Of a DNA stretch of 64,000 nucleotides, positions 43,826 through 53,485 are shown one piece after another. The position numbers and the translations under genes are program-made. Source of the stretch: Neobacillus sp. PS3-40. Its GTDB lineage: Bacteria > Bacillota > Bacilli > Bacillales > Cytobacillaceae. The number at the start of each line of letters is the position of its first letter. The first letter of the stretch is position 1. The stretch covers positions 4,395,107 through 4,459,106 of the forward strand of contig NZ_CP133266.1 of the NCBI RefSeq assembly GCF_030915485.1, given 5' to 3'. The notes under the pieces were generated by a model that saw only the letters and a list, made by a program, of their open reading frames with translations, ran no database searches and was not told the DNA's origin.

Positions 43826-44807
43826 TAAACACGAACCAAAAAATGGCGATGAAATCGATTTTATAAGCAGCCCTACCTTGCAAAAGGCAATCACAAAATC
43901 GAAAAGGAAGCAAACAATCCAGTATGTCATCATTGCTGTTCTTACCACTTCCATCCTGTTGACCGCTCTTTTCATGAGCAGTAAATATATCCTTACTAAA
44001 CGGATAGACAATCAAGACTCTTTCTATAATGCGGTTCACGGAGCAAATATTTCAGGTGGGGGTACGACTTATAACTACAACCTTTTTAGTATAGTAGCAG
44101 AGACAACATACCGTAAAACCATCGGCGACCGATCAATACTATGGGATAGGAAGACCGAGAAAATTCCTCTCTTTGGAAGGATAGAAACCATTGGAACAAG
44201 TAGTGGAATGATGGAAATCAATAGTTTAAATAAAGAAGCAAAAAGGGTTGTTCGTTATAATAACTTCAATAATGAAAGAAAAATAGATTTCTATTATCCT
44301 GGGTTGTCCTATGACTATCTGCCGCATGAACTCGATATTGCAGTAGGTTTGGATAAGAATACGTTAATCGAGGTTGCACTTTCCTTTAAGGAACCAATGA
44401 CCCTAGCTGAGGTGGCTGATCAGCTGGGCAAGGAAAATGTTAATTGGCTATGGGTCGATACAACGACAGCCGCTCAAATGGACAGAATGGAAACGGAACT
44501 GGAAAATGATAGCCTAAAAACAAAGGGCGGAGGGGGTGCATTTGGATTTGAGGTTAGACCGGAAGCCCCTTTTTCTGAGGAAAACGGTCAAGTGTTCATC
44601 AAAATGCTGGAACAGCTAAACAAACATAGTCATAAAAGTTCAATTAAAGAGGCTCTAAAGGGAATTAAAGAAAATACCCAAGGAACAAAGGGGAAAATCC
44701 GTTTAAACGGAGCCGTTGTAACCGGTACGGCAGCGGAGCTTAAACGTTTCCAAAACCTAGATTTCATCCGCTCATCCGTCCTTGGCGCAACGATCGATAA
44801 ATATTAA
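43818..44807 (+). CDS. Membrane anti-sigma factor (Sigma_reg_N/C type)
   Basis: A 329-aa protein: an N-terminal cytoplasmic segment (about 40 aa), one membrane helix (YVIIAVLTTSILLTALFM) and an extracellular domain of about 260 aa. The layout and the C-terminal text (QVFIKMLEQLNKHS, GAVVTGTAAELKRFQNL) match the sigma-factor regulator family with conserved N- and C-terminal domains. It overlaps the sigma-factor gene by eight bases and follows GGAGG. It would sequester the sigma factor at the membrane and release it on a surface signal. With the sigma gene frameshifted, it may now lack its partner. Confidence 0.78.
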   Translation: MSDKHEPKNGDEIDFISSPTLQKAITKSKRKQTIQYVIIAVLTTSILLTALFMSSKYILTKRIDNQDSFYNAVHGANISGGGTTYNYNLFSIVAETTYRKTIGDRSILWDRKTEKIPLFGRIETIGTSSGMMEINSLNKEAKRVVRYNNFNNERKIDFYYPGLSYDYLPHELDIAVGLDKNTLIEVALSFKEPMTLAEVADQLGKENVNWLWVDTTTAAQMDRMETELENDSLKTKGGGGAFGFEVRPEAPFSEENGQVFIKMLEQLNKHSHKSSIKEALKGIKENTQGTKGKIRLNGAVVTGTAAELKRFQNLDFIRSSVLGATIDKY

Positions 44808-44876
44808 ATTTATAGGGTTGTTCATGAGGAATATGGGGAAGGGTCAGTTGGGCATTAACAGGATTGAAAGTGTAAA

Positions 44877-44905
44877 TGGCGAACAGTGGCTGGCACTGTT
44901 CGCCA
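44877..44905. repeat. Perfect 12-bp inverted repeat
   Basis: TGGCGAACAGTG and its exact complement flank a 5-base loop. No long T run follows. It could be a weak terminator of the anti-sigma gene or a protein-binding site. Confidence 0.6.
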
Positions 44906-45007
44906 TGCAAAAAAGGTGATGTTCTCCTACTGAAAATTGTAAATTGAAAATCAAATATAAATTCCTGCCTACATTATTAACTCTGGTTTAACGGAATAAG
45001 TTTCATA

Positions 45008-45036
45008 AAGAACGGTTGAATCCAACCGTTCTTTTC
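45008..45036 (+). terminator. Rho-independent terminator
   Basis: AAGAACGGTTG pairs with CAACCGTTCTT, followed by TTCT. It insulates the helicase gene from upstream transcription. Confidence 0.75.
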
Positions 45037-45200
45037 TGCTATGAGCAGTAAATGGCTATCATCCAGATAAATATAGATACGCAGATTCTGATAAAATATA
45101 CTAGGACATTGTTGTTTTTAAATTTAAATTCTATTAAATGAAGGGTTTCTTACTGAAAATGAGGAAGTAAATAATATAACGAAATCCAAGGAGTATAAAT

Positions 45201-48200
45201 ATGCTCAATCAAGGAATCTACGAAGAAATAATAAACCAAAAGCTAAAAAATAAACTTACTGGGTTAGACATCAACACGTACGAAATAGGCAAAGAACTAC
45301 TAGACGTTGAAGAAGCCAGAAAACTATTATCTTCCTATATCTCTACTGTTACTAGAAAAGCACTGAAATTTGTGCGTGACAATGAGAGTAATGACCAGCA
45401 GGCTTTAATTAATCAAATTCGAACTTGCAATGAGATTATTTCAACCTTAAGTGAGAGATTGGATGATGAGGAATTTCGACAGCTAAAGATTGATGAAGAA
45501 GGTGAGATTCTTACTTCGATCTATTCCAGGATTAATTCGATTCGAAGCATTCAGAAGGGTGAGGTTATCCGGCCGGTTACTCCACTTTCGCAGAGTTCAC
45601 TCTTTACTGGCTCGAACTATGAACCGAATATGCTTGGAGAGCTGAAAAAGGAAATCCTCACTGCGGATTCCATTGATATGCTCGTTTCATTTATTAAGTG
45701 GAGTGGTCTGCGGTGTATTATCGAGGAGTTACAATCTTTTACGGCTAGTCCGAATAACAAGCTTAGGATAATTACCACTTCTTATATGGAGGCAACGGAT
45801 TATAAGGCTATCCAGGAACTAAGCAAATTGCCAAATACAGAAATAAAGATTTCATATGATGTTGATCGAACTCGGCTTCATGCCAAAGCCTATCTTTTCA
45901 AACGGGAGACAGGGTTCAGCACTGCTTATATTGGTTCTTCGAATCTATCAAATCCCGCATTAACATCAGGTTTGGAATGGAATATTAAAGTCACGGAAAA
46001 AGATTCATTTGATATTGTGAAAAAATTTGAAGCGACGTTTGAAAGTTATTGGAATGATAATGAGTTTAAGCTATTCAGTCCCGATAGTGCACAGGATCAG
46101 GAGCTTTTAAAACATGCTTTATCAAAAAGTAAGACACATGAGGAGAATGAACATCATTTTCTTTTCGATATCCAGCCTTATTTTTATCAAAAAGAGATTT
46201 TAGAAAAGTTACAAGTGGAACGAGAAGTTTTCGGACGGATGAAAAATTTACTCGTTGCTGCGACTGGCGTAGGAAAGACAGTAATTTCTGCGTTCGACTA
46301 TAAACGGTTTAAGAACAAAAACAAATCAGCCAAATTATTGTTCGTTGCACACCGCGAGGAAATATTAAAGCAAAGCCTTGAAACCTTTCGGGCTATTCTG
46401 AAAGATCCCAATTTTGGTGGCATGTTGGTAGGAAATCATCAGCCAGATTCGTTGGAAAATTTGTTCATAAGCATCCAAAGTTTTAATAGTAAAAAACTCG
46501 GTGAAACCATGACAAGTGATTTCTATGATTTTATCATTGTAGACGAATTTCATCATGCAGCTGCTGAGTCATATCAAAAGCTGTTGAGCCATTATCAGCC
46601 AAAAATTCTCCTTGGCCTTACGGCAACACCTGAGAGGATGGATGGAAAGGATATTTTGTCTTATTTTGATGAAACGATTTCAGCAGAAATGCGGTTAACG
46701 GAAGCAATCAATCGAAAGTTGCTCAGTCCGTTTCAATATTTTTGTGTAAGTGATACTGTCGATTTGTCAAAGTTGAAATGGAGTCGGAAAGGGTATGAAA
46801 TTAGAGAATTAGAGAATGTTTACACATCGAATGACCATCGAAGCAGCCAAGTTGTGAAAAGCCTCTATAAATACGTAACAGACATTGATCAAGTCAAAGG
46901 ATTAGGGTTTTGTGTATCGATAGAGCATGCAAAGTACATGGCGGATTTCTTTAATAAAATGGGTATTCCATCTGTTGCACTTTATGGAAATGTTGACGGA
47001 AAGACGAGGCGTGAAGCACAATATCGACTCATACAAGGTGATATTAAGTTTATTTTTGTTGTTGATCTTTATAATGAAGGAATCGATATTCCAGAAGCAA
47101 ACACAATTTTATTTTTACGGCCAACAGAAAGCTTGACGGTATTTTTGCAGCAACTTGGACGTGGATTGCGGTTAGCTGAGGGAAAAGAGTGTTTGACCGT
47201 ATTGGATTTCGTAGGACAAGCTCATAAAAATTATGACTTTGAACAAAAGTTTCGCGCTTTGATGGGGAAGACAAAGCATTCTGTCCAGCACTATCTTGAA
47301 CATGGGTTCTTTCATTTGCCAAAAGGTTGCTTTGTTCAATTAGAAAAGCAAGCCAAAGAGTATATTTTAAGAAACATTAAAAGCAGCACGAACACTCGCG
47401 GTAATATGGTTGCCAAAATGAAATACTTTGAGGAAGATACTGGTTTACAATTGAAATTGGCAAACTTTTTAAAGCATCATCATCTTTCCATTTATGATTT
47501 TTATGGAAAAAGTGGTGACCGGAGCTTTAGCCGGATAATGGTGGAAGCAGGAGTTGCGTTAAACTTTGAGTTTGATGATGAGAAAGTGCTGACGAAACGA
47601 TTACCGAATTTGTTCCATTTTAACTCGAGGAAGCTGCTACAATTTTTAGTGAGCTATATTAAAAATCGTGCCGTTCAGAATAAAGAAGAACAATTAATGC
47701 TTGCGATCTTCTACTATTCTTTTTATAATGCGCATCCAGCTAATGAGGGGTTTGTGTCACTTGAAGAAGGTGTAAGTAGAATATTGGCCCAACCGGAGTT
47801 CAAAGAGGAAATTTTAGAAATCCTGCGTTATCTCTATCAATCTTTAGAAACAATGGAAATTGAAAATAATTTTAATTTCATATGTCCTTTGGGTGTTCAT
47901 TGTCACTATAATACCTCGCAAGTTCTTGCTGCATTGGGGTATTACAATGAATTGAGCAGTCCTGCATTCCGTGAAGGGGTTAAACATTTTGATGATGAAA
48001 GCCTAGATATCTTTTTCATTACCTTAAATAAATCGGAAAAGGACTTTTCGCCATCTACTTTGTATGATGACTACGCAATTAATGAGCAGCTCTTCCACTG
48101 GCAAACGCAAAGCCGTGTTGCGGAGGGAAGCAAAACTGCTGAGCGCTATATTAATCATAAAAAGCAAAACCATCAAATTGCACTGTTTGTCCGGGAATAT

Positions 48201-48353
48201 AAGAAGGAAAACGGCTATACTTCACCGTTCGTATTTTTAGGAACAGCCGACCAAGTTAGCCATTCTGGTAGCAAGCCAATGAGTTTTGTCTGGAGATTGA
48301 AGGAAGAAATGCCTTCATATCTTGTGCCTAGGGCGAATAAGAATATACTTTGA
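45201..48353 (+). CDS. PLD-nuclease / DEAD-box helicase / DUF3427 protein
   Basis: A 1050-aa protein. Residues about 135-290 form a phospholipase-D-like domain with a single H-x-K motif (RLHAKAYLF, H227 and K229, then IGSSNLSNPAL). Residues about 325-680 are a superfamily 2 helicase: Walker A AATGVGKT (about 354-361), VDEFHHAAA in place of DEAH, LTATPER, and QQLGRGLRL as motif VI. The C-terminal 350 residues correspond to DUF3427. This composition is common in mobile and defence-associated loci of Firmicutes and is presumed to cut or remodel DNA. ATG follows AAGGAG. It forms the left edge of the accessory region and is monocistronic. Confidence 0.88.
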   Translation: MLNQGIYEEIINQKLKNKLTGLDINTYEIGKELLDVEEARKLLSSYISTVTRKALKFVRDNESNDQQALINQIRTCNEIISTLSERLDDEEFRQLKIDEEGEILTSIYSRINSIRSIQKGEVIRPVTPLSQSSLFTGSNYEPNMLGELKKEILTADSIDMLVSFIKWSGLRCIIEELQSFTASPNNKLRIITTSYMEATDYKAIQELSKLPNTEIKISYDVDRTRLHAKAYLFKRETGFSTAYIGSSNLSNPALTSGLEWNIKVTEKDSFDIVKKFEATFESYWNDNEFKLFSPDSAQDQELLKHALSKSKTHEENEHHFLFDIQPYFYQKEILEKLQVEREVFGRMKNLLVAATGVGKTVISAFDYKRFKNKNKSAKLLFVAHREEILKQSLETFRAILKDPNFGGMLVGNHQPDSLENLFISIQSFNSKKLGETMTSDFYDFIIVDEFHHAAAESYQKLLSHYQPKILLGLTATPERMDGKDILSYFDETISAEMRLTEAINRKLLSPFQYFCVSDTVDLSKLKWSRKGYEIRELENVYTSNDHRSSQVVKSLYKYVTDIDQVKGLGFCVSIEHAKYMADFFNKMGIPSVALYGNVDGKTRREAQYRLIQGDIKFIFVVDLYNEGIDIPEANTILFLRPTESLTVFLQQLGRGLRLAEGKECLTVLDFVGQAHKNYDFEQKFRALMGKTKHSVQHYLEHGFFHLPKGCFVQLEKQAKEYILRNIKSSTNTRGNMVAKMKYFEEDTGLQLKLANFLKHHHLSIYDFYGKSGDRSFSRIMVEAGVALNFEFDDEKVLTKRLPNLFHFNSRKLLQFLVSYIKNRAVQNKEEQLMLAIFYYSFYNAHPANEGFVSLEEGVSRILAQPEFKEEILEILRYLYQSLETMEIENNFNFICPLGVHCHYNTSQVLAALGYYNELSSPAFREGVKHFDDESLDIFFITLNKSEKDFSPSTLYDDYAINEQLFHWQTQSRVAEGSKTAERYINHKKQNHQIALFVREYKKENGYTSPFVFLGTADQVSHSGSKPMSFVWRLKEEMPSYLVPRANKNIL

Positions 48354-48364
48354 ACATGAATTGG

Positions 48365-48399
48365 AAGCCCCATTTTATTTTATTGGGGTTTCTTTTTTG
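48365..48399 (+). terminator. Rho-independent terminator
   Basis: AAGCCCCA pairs with TGGGGTTT (via ATTTTATTTTAT) and is followed by CTTTTTTG, immediately after the helicase gene. Confidence 0.8.
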
Positions 48400-48876
48400 T
48401 TGGAAAAATAAACCTACTGCTCTATCATTAAGATATAGAATTATTAAAGTTAACCATGAGGAGAGTTAGCTTGGATAAAATAAAAGTTTTTAGAAAATGG
48501 TAATTCAGCTGGAATCCTTTATTTTAAGGACAAAAAATATTTCAAGCAACTATAAATGAAAGTGGTATTAATATTATTTGCCAGCTAATATTTTTTACCC
48601 AGGGATGTGTTCTAAGAGATTATTAATTTTTTAAACGATAAAAATGGCAGTGCATTGACGTGGGCCGGAATGAATAATTAAATAGGTGAGACTGGGTTAT
48701 CAATTGATTTTATTGAAGGTAGAATCGGTGTTAAAGTCTATGGCAACCAACAAGGGCAGATTATCTTTCGTAGAATTACCCCTATGGCTTGTATATTAGT
48801 TTTGGCAGGATTATGGGCAACCATAGTGGGAAATTAAGCATTCTAAATTACCAATGATAAGATGGGGTGATCGATT

Positions 48877-49341
48877 ATGGATAAAAAGACATTTAAAACA
48901 TCAGTATTAAAATTACTTAGACAAGATGTAATTGGATTGTCAGACGAGAGTAAAATTAAATATATGAAAAAATGGATACGAGATTATGAACGAGAAAATC
49001 AAAGTTCAACTGAAGTTTGAAATATACAAGATCCTATAAAAGTTGGAATACTAGTACGAACAACAATAAGAAAAATAATAAGCTCTAATTCTCTTTCAAC
49101 TGAAAAAATCGAACAATTACAAGATGAGAGATACTGTAAAACTACTTTTGATATTAATTATCCATTTCTGAAAAAAGTAATGGTTGGTTCCTCACTTTCA
49201 CAGCAAAGAAAGATTAATGGATATGACCGGTATTGGGAAGGTGAAGTAATTATTAATGGCGAGAGATATATTATTTGTAATGATTGGTATGAAAGAAATA
49301 AACCTAGATTTATTAAGTGGGTAAATAATTTAGGGCAATGA
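48877..49341 (+). pseudogene. Gene of 154 codons interrupted by one in-frame TGA
   Basis: ATG 48877 follows GATGGGGTGATC. The frame stops at TGA 49018-49020 but continues in the same frame to a second TGA at 49339. The whole would be 154 aa. The distal part (GYDRYWEGEVIINGERYIIC, NDWYERNKPRFIKWVNN) is convincingly protein-like. I do not recognise the family with confidence; the Trp/Tyr-rich end resembles small domains found in restriction-type proteins. It is a recent nonsense mutant or an error. Confidence 0.5.
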
Positions 49342-49920
49342 TTTTGGCTAATGGATGGTGTCTGTCAAAGGATATTTGTTTGTGACCCATTGTTGTGAAA
49401 CAAGAGAATCCGGTGCGTGCCATGCACTAAACTTTATACCCCAAAACGACTTATTCAACAAACGGGTCAGATTGCTGAACAACACTTTAAAAAAATTGGA
49501 TATCTATGTTAAAATGCAGGGGAGATTGTGAGGGACGTAAGCAAGGTAGTAAAACAAGGGCATATAGAGGCTTTGTATTAATATGTGATTTTATTAGTTA
49601 TTTCTGTTTATAAAAAGCTAGCAGTTCCGTCGGCTTTACATAAATGAGAAAATAGAAATTTTAAAGAATCCGCTTTATTTTATAGGTCTAAGAAATGAAT
49701 TTTTTATATCATTGGATGATTCAAATCATTTCGAAATAACTTTAGCTGAAGCTTCAATTTAACATCTTCTTTTTTAAATTTATTTCCGACATCGCACCCT
49801 TTATCTGCTGCTTCTATCGCTTTCTGTGCAGATTGAATCTGTTGTTCTGTTGCATCAGCAAGTGTTATTGTAACAATTTAAGATCCAGAGAATTTAAAAG
49901 CTCGCTAATGCCTTTACCGG

Positions 49921-50028
49921 ACCTACAAAGGAAAAGAAAAAACAAGCATTTTAGACTTTGTCCGAAATGGTTATCAGGAAAAAACAAAGGATAGTGAGGA
50001 TATTCCTATTTTATATTTTCTCTTTTAA
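49921..50028 (+). pseudogene. Possible helicase / type I restriction HsdR fragment
   Basis: The frame RTYKGKEKTSILDFVRNG resembles the R-T-Y-P-G-K-x-x-T-x-V-L-D-F-V-N segment that follows motif VI in HsdR-type helicases. It is only 36 codons long and ends at TAA. The identification is tentative. Confidence 0.25.
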
Positions 50029-50239
50029 GTAGACAGAGTAAATACATCACATTTAGTATGTGGATGTTTACACTATACTTGGAGTGGCTTTTATTTTTTA
50101 GGTAAAGGCTATGTTAATATCTCGTTCACATAAATAGATAGAAGCGAGAACTTTTAAATCCCACAAATCATAAAAGATTTGCATAACTGCAAAGATAGAA
50201 TTTAATTTAAAAGCAAGATGACTATGCAGTTATCTTAAA

Positions 50240-51004
50240 TTAATAGGTATCAAAATCTTTCAAGTGAAAACTTTTTAAAAGTGAAACTAGACTGATACTA
50301 TCAAAATTATAGAGTTCAGCAACCATATAAGGGTGTTCCAAAATGAGGTCTTTTTCCCTAAAATATGCAATCAATAGCATCTGCATAGTAAGTAGAATCA
50401 TTCTAGAACTGACTTCAATAATTGAAATCTGATCGTGTATATTTCTAAGCCAATCATCAGGGTTGGGAAGTGGTTGTGAGCCGTGAGCAAAAGTGTTTCT
50501 TATTTTGGAGACCAAATGTAATCCTGATCCAGCGTTTTTTGGGCTGAAATGTTTATAAATCTGCTCACCGTAAGGATAGTTAGAATTCTGCATTAGTTTA
50601 AATAGGCAATCCACTACACATGAAAACTTTTTTATTGGTGTTCCTGCATATTCTGATCTCAAAAATTTTATTCCGAAATAAGGTTTAGAATCACTTTCTT
50701 TAGCATTTGTTATTTTCTCTAACAAAGACTCCAAACTACCCCAAATAAAGTTAAAGGTAACTAGCTCTTTGCAAAAAAGGGACCATAATTTACTTTTGGT
50801 TTCTTCATAGTCTCTTACTGGACTACAAAATATAGTACTAGCATCATAATACTGAGTATCAATCTTGGTATTAACAACAGCAGAAGCCATAAGCAACCAA
50901 TCTTTGATGTGTAGCCATTTATCATCTTCTTGATGGATATAAACAGCTTCAAAAACTAAAGAAAGTTTCCAAGCATGTTCTCTTACCATAAGATATTCCT
51001 TCAT
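50240..51004 (-). CDS. HEPN-motif protein (254 aa)
   Basis: A 254-aa mostly helical protein with no signal peptide. Near residues 167-180 it carries KIRNTFAHGSQPLP, which fits the R-x4-H motif of HEPN domains (R169, H174), the usual catalytic motif of HEPN ribonucleases in toxin-antitoxin and defence systems. Not all HEPN proteins are active. It is transcribed divergently from the dNTPase-NTase pair, 183 bases away. ATG at 51004 follows AAGGAGATTAAT. The frame around the motif is too diverged for me to name a family. HEPN assignment comes from this motif and the helical content only. Confidence 0.6.
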   Translation of the reverse strand: MKEYLMVREHAWKLSLVFEAVYIHQEDDKWLHIKDWLLMASAVVNTKIDTQYYDASTIFCSPVRDYEETKSKLWSLFCKELVTFNFIWGSLESLLEKITNAKESDSKPYFGIKFLRSEYAGTPIKKFSCVVDCLFKLMQNSNYPYGEQIYKHFSPKNAGSGLHLVSKIRNTFAHGSQPLPNPDDWLRNIHDQISIIEVSSRMILLTMQMLLIAYFREKDLILEHPYMVAELYNFDSISLVSLLKSFHLKDFDTY

Positions 51005-51147
51005 TATTAATCTCCTTGTTCTTTTCCTTATTATGTGGAAAAACTATGCTTGCTTTTCCTTCAATTATAATTTCGTATATTAAGGTATATATTTCAAGTA
51101 TACATATATTTATACAAATTATATAAAAATTTCATATATATTTTTGC

Positions 51148-51153
51148 TATAAT
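51148..51153 (+). promoter_or_regulatory. -10 element of the dNTPase operon
   Basis: An extended -10 box (TTGCTATAAT) lies 34 bases before the start. The upstream DNA is almost pure A/T with repeated TATA/ATAT runs. A weak -35 box is expected near 51125. Confidence 0.45.
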
Positions 51154-51187
51154 ATTAATACAGGGATTTTAGTAGGAGGTTTAAAAT

Positions 51188-52675
51188 TTGGAAACAAATA
51201 TAAAATGGAGAAATCTACTTAACGAAAATAGAGGTAAGGATAAACATAAAAAACCAGAACAAATTGAAGCTGAGCAAAAAGAAAAAGAAGAAAGGAAATC
51301 TGCTGATATAAATATGATTCATGATCATCGAAATGAGTTTGAACGTGATTATGATCGAATCATGAACTCTTCTTCTCTAAGAAGATTACAGGATAAAGCT
51401 CAAGTTTTTCCTCTTCAAGAAAGCGACTTTATACGAACAAGATTAACACATTCAATGGAAGTATCTTCAATTGCGAGATCATTTGGGGTATGGCTTGAAA
51501 AATGGTTAATAGAGGTAAATAAGGAACTGAATATAGATGATTATGGGAAAATACCAGCAATGTTAGCAACAGCAGGGTTAGCTCATGACTTAGGTAACCC
51601 TCCTTACGGACACTATGGTGAAGATGTTATAAAAAACTGGTTTAGTAATTATTTCAAAAAAAATGAAGGTATTGACCTAACAGATCCCCAAAAAAATGAT
51701 TTTATTAACTTCGATGGTAATGCCCAGGGAATACGAATACTAACCAGATTACAATTCCTTAACGATCAATTTGGAATAAATTTTACATATGGAACTTTGT
51801 CTATTCTTTTAAAATATCCTTTTGACTCTTCTAATGATTATGCAATTAAAAATAGAAAGTTTGGTTATTTTCAACAGGATATAGAAATGGGCAAAGGAAT
51901 AATCCAAGAAACTGTAAAAATAGCCGGAAAAAGAAATCCTTTAACCTATTTTCTTGAGGCTGCGGATGATATAGCTTACTTTGGGTCTGATGTGGAAGAT
52001 GGAGTAAAAAAGAAAATTATCCCTTGGGAAAAAGTTTTTGAAGAACATATTATAGAAAATGACAAGTATAAAATTTATGAGGCTTACAAAGATGGAATAG
52101 ATACTTTAAAAATAAAGCATGAAAAAGCAAAGAATAATGGTTTTCCAGACTACTTACTTACTAGTGTCCAGAATTTTAAAGTTTGGGCCCAAGGACAAAT
52201 GATAAGAGAAGTTAAAGAGGTCTTTGTGGAAAATTATGAGCAAATAATGAATGGAGAGTTTGATGAAGATGAATTTTTAAAAAAAACAAAAAATGCGCAT
52301 CTCCTTAGAAAATTCCTTAAAGGGTTACTTAAAGAATATATTTTCCCCAATAAAGAAGTCCTCTCCTTAGAATTAGTTGGTGACTCAGTTTTATCTCACT
52401 TACTAACAACTTTTGTAGAACAGTGTATTTTTGATGAAACAGATTTTGAGAATGAATCTAAACCAAAAGCTGGAAAGTTATTAAGAATGATTTCTGAGAA
52501 TTTTGTTTTTGTACACTTGATAGATGACGACTATGAAAACCCTAAAAAGGGTAAAGAATTAAAGGCCATAGATACATATTCAAAGTTGTTATTAGTTACT
52601 GACTTTATTTCTGGTATGTCAGATTCTTATGCCTTAGATTTGCATCAGAAGCTAAAGGGTGTTAAAATGCCATAA
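51188..52675 (+). CDS. HD-domain deoxynucleoside triphosphate triphosphohydrolase (dGTPase-like)
   Basis: A 495-aa dNTPase of the Dgt family, splitting dNTP to deoxynucleoside and triphosphate. The HD metal site shows RTRLTHSMEV (H88), GLAHDLGNPPYGHYGE (H133-D134) and the distal Asp in DDIAYFGSDVEDG. Residues 1-50 are a charged leader (HKKPEQIEAEQKEKEERKS). Such enzymes deplete dNTPs and can block phage replication; dCTP deaminases and dGTPases are known antiphage effectors. TTG 51188 follows TAGGAGGTTTAAAAT. The NTase gene follows 26 bases downstream on the same transcript. Its place in a defence-rich region supports, but does not prove, an antiphage role. Confidence 0.88.
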   Translation: METNIKWRNLLNENRGKDKHKKPEQIEAEQKEKEERKSADINMIHDHRNEFERDYDRIMNSSSLRRLQDKAQVFPLQESDFIRTRLTHSMEVSSIARSFGVWLEKWLIEVNKELNIDDYGKIPAMLATAGLAHDLGNPPYGHYGEDVIKNWFSNYFKKNEGIDLTDPQKNDFINFDGNAQGIRILTRLQFLNDQFGINFTYGTLSILLKYPFDSSNDYAIKNRKFGYFQQDIEMGKGIIQETVKIAGKRNPLTYFLEAADDIAYFGSDVEDGVKKKIIPWEKVFEEHIIENDKYKIYEAYKDGIDTLKIKHEKAKNNGFPDYLLTSVQNFKVWAQGQMIREVKEVFVENYEQIMNGEFDEDEFLKKTKNAHLLRKFLKGLLKEYIFPNKEVLSLELVGDSVLSHLLTTFVEQCIFDETDFENESKPKAGKLLRMISENFVFVHLIDDDYENPKKGKELKAIDTYSKLLLVTDFISGMSDSYALDLHQKLKGVKMP

Positions 52676-52701
52676 AAACCATAGGATGGAGGATTAAAGT
52701 C

Positions 52702-53388
52702 ATGAAAGTTTTTCCTGAGATTAAAAACAGTTTCTATGATGTTTTATCTATTCGTCCTACGGCTTATACTTTTATCCGCTACCTAGAGCAGAAGAGTAAT
52801 TTATTATTATTCGGTGGTTGTATTCGTGAGTATTACGATAATAAATTTACAATTATTCCACGTGATTTTGATATTGTTTTATCCGACCTCGAACATGATT
52901 TAGACTTTTTGTTTCAAAAGTTTAATTGTATTTATAAACAGAACAAGTTTGGTGGATATAAAGTTAAATTAGATGATCTGCAGTTTGATATCTGGGAAAT
53001 ACAAAATACATGGGCTTTTAAGGAGAAAAAAGTTCATTTTCAAAAGTTATTAGATTTAAATAAAACTGTTTTTTTAAATATTGATGGAGTATTTTATGAT
53101 CTAAATAGAGGATTATTATTTGATGATGGGTTTAGTAATGCTATATCGACAAGAGAAATTGATATCGTATTAACAGCCAATCCCTATCCAGAGTTAAACT
53201 TGGCAAGAGCATTTAGATATAAATATAAATATAACTTACAATTTTCCCACCAACTACAATATTACTTCGATAAATGGTTAGATAACTTTGAAAACAAGAT
53301 ATATGGAATTAATTATTTAAAGGATATAGAAATGAAGCGTTACAAGTCTTCCATAATTGATTGGAACTATGAGATAGACTCGATTTAA
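52702..53388 (+). CDS. Nucleotidyltransferase-fold protein (poly(A) polymerase-head-like)
   Basis: A 228-aa protein. Residues 34-100 show a Pol-beta-type nucleotidyltransferase core: LLLFGGCIREYYDN (GG helix-turn), PRDFDIVLSD (D55 and D57 as first metal ligands) and LQFDIWEI (D96 as third). The GG-x-x-R and DFDIV pattern is closer to poly(A) polymerase/CCA-adding enzymes than to CD-NTases. The C-terminal half is helical with many Lys/Tyr. It follows GGATGGAGG and lies 26 bases after the dNTPase gene. It could modify RNA or protein; pairing with a HEPN gene next door recalls HEPN-MNT systems (inference). Confidence 0.72.
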   Translation: MKVFPEIKNSFYDVLSIRPTAYTFIRYLEQKSNLLLFGGCIREYYDNKFTIIPRDFDIVLSDLEHDLDFLFQKFNCIYKQNKFGGYKVKLDDLQFDIWEIQNTWAFKEKKVHFQKLLDLNKTVFLNIDGVFYDLNRGLLFDDGFSNAISTREIDIVLTANPYPELNLARAFRYKYKYNLQFSHQLQYYFDKWLDNFENKIYGINYLKDIEMKRYKSSIIDWNYEIDSI

Positions 53389-53459
53389 ATACTAAGAAAC
53401 ATGTTTCAATAGAAAATCAAAAAGTTTACCTTCATGGAACTAACTTATATATAGGAAGG

Positions 53460-53485
53460 AATGGCTTGGAGTATTCCAAGCCATT
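53460..53485 (+). terminator. Probable terminator of the dNTPase-NTase operon
   Basis: AATGGCTTGGA pairs with TCCAAGCCATT over GTAT; only three T follow, so termination may be weak. Confidence 0.5.

Larger units (their letters stand above)
48354..50239. other. 1.9-kb stretch of gene debris
   Basis: Apart from the broken gene at 48877 and a possible remnant at 49921, only short frames are present. Readable pieces include ETGLSIDFIEGRIGVKVYGN (+, about 48688-48837, ends ACILVLAGLWATIVGN) and, on the minus strand at about 49735-49880, ITLADATEQQIQSAQKAIEA followed by ADKGCDVGNKF. They look like ends of lost genes, as expected in an island border that has been remodelled. Confidence 0.5.

Noticed and set aside
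52702..53388. CBASS-type cyclic nucleotide synthase
   Set aside because: The core is GG-x-x-R and DFDIV as in poly(A)/CCA-type enzymes rather than the GS motif of CD-NTases, and no CD-NTase-associated effector is next to it.
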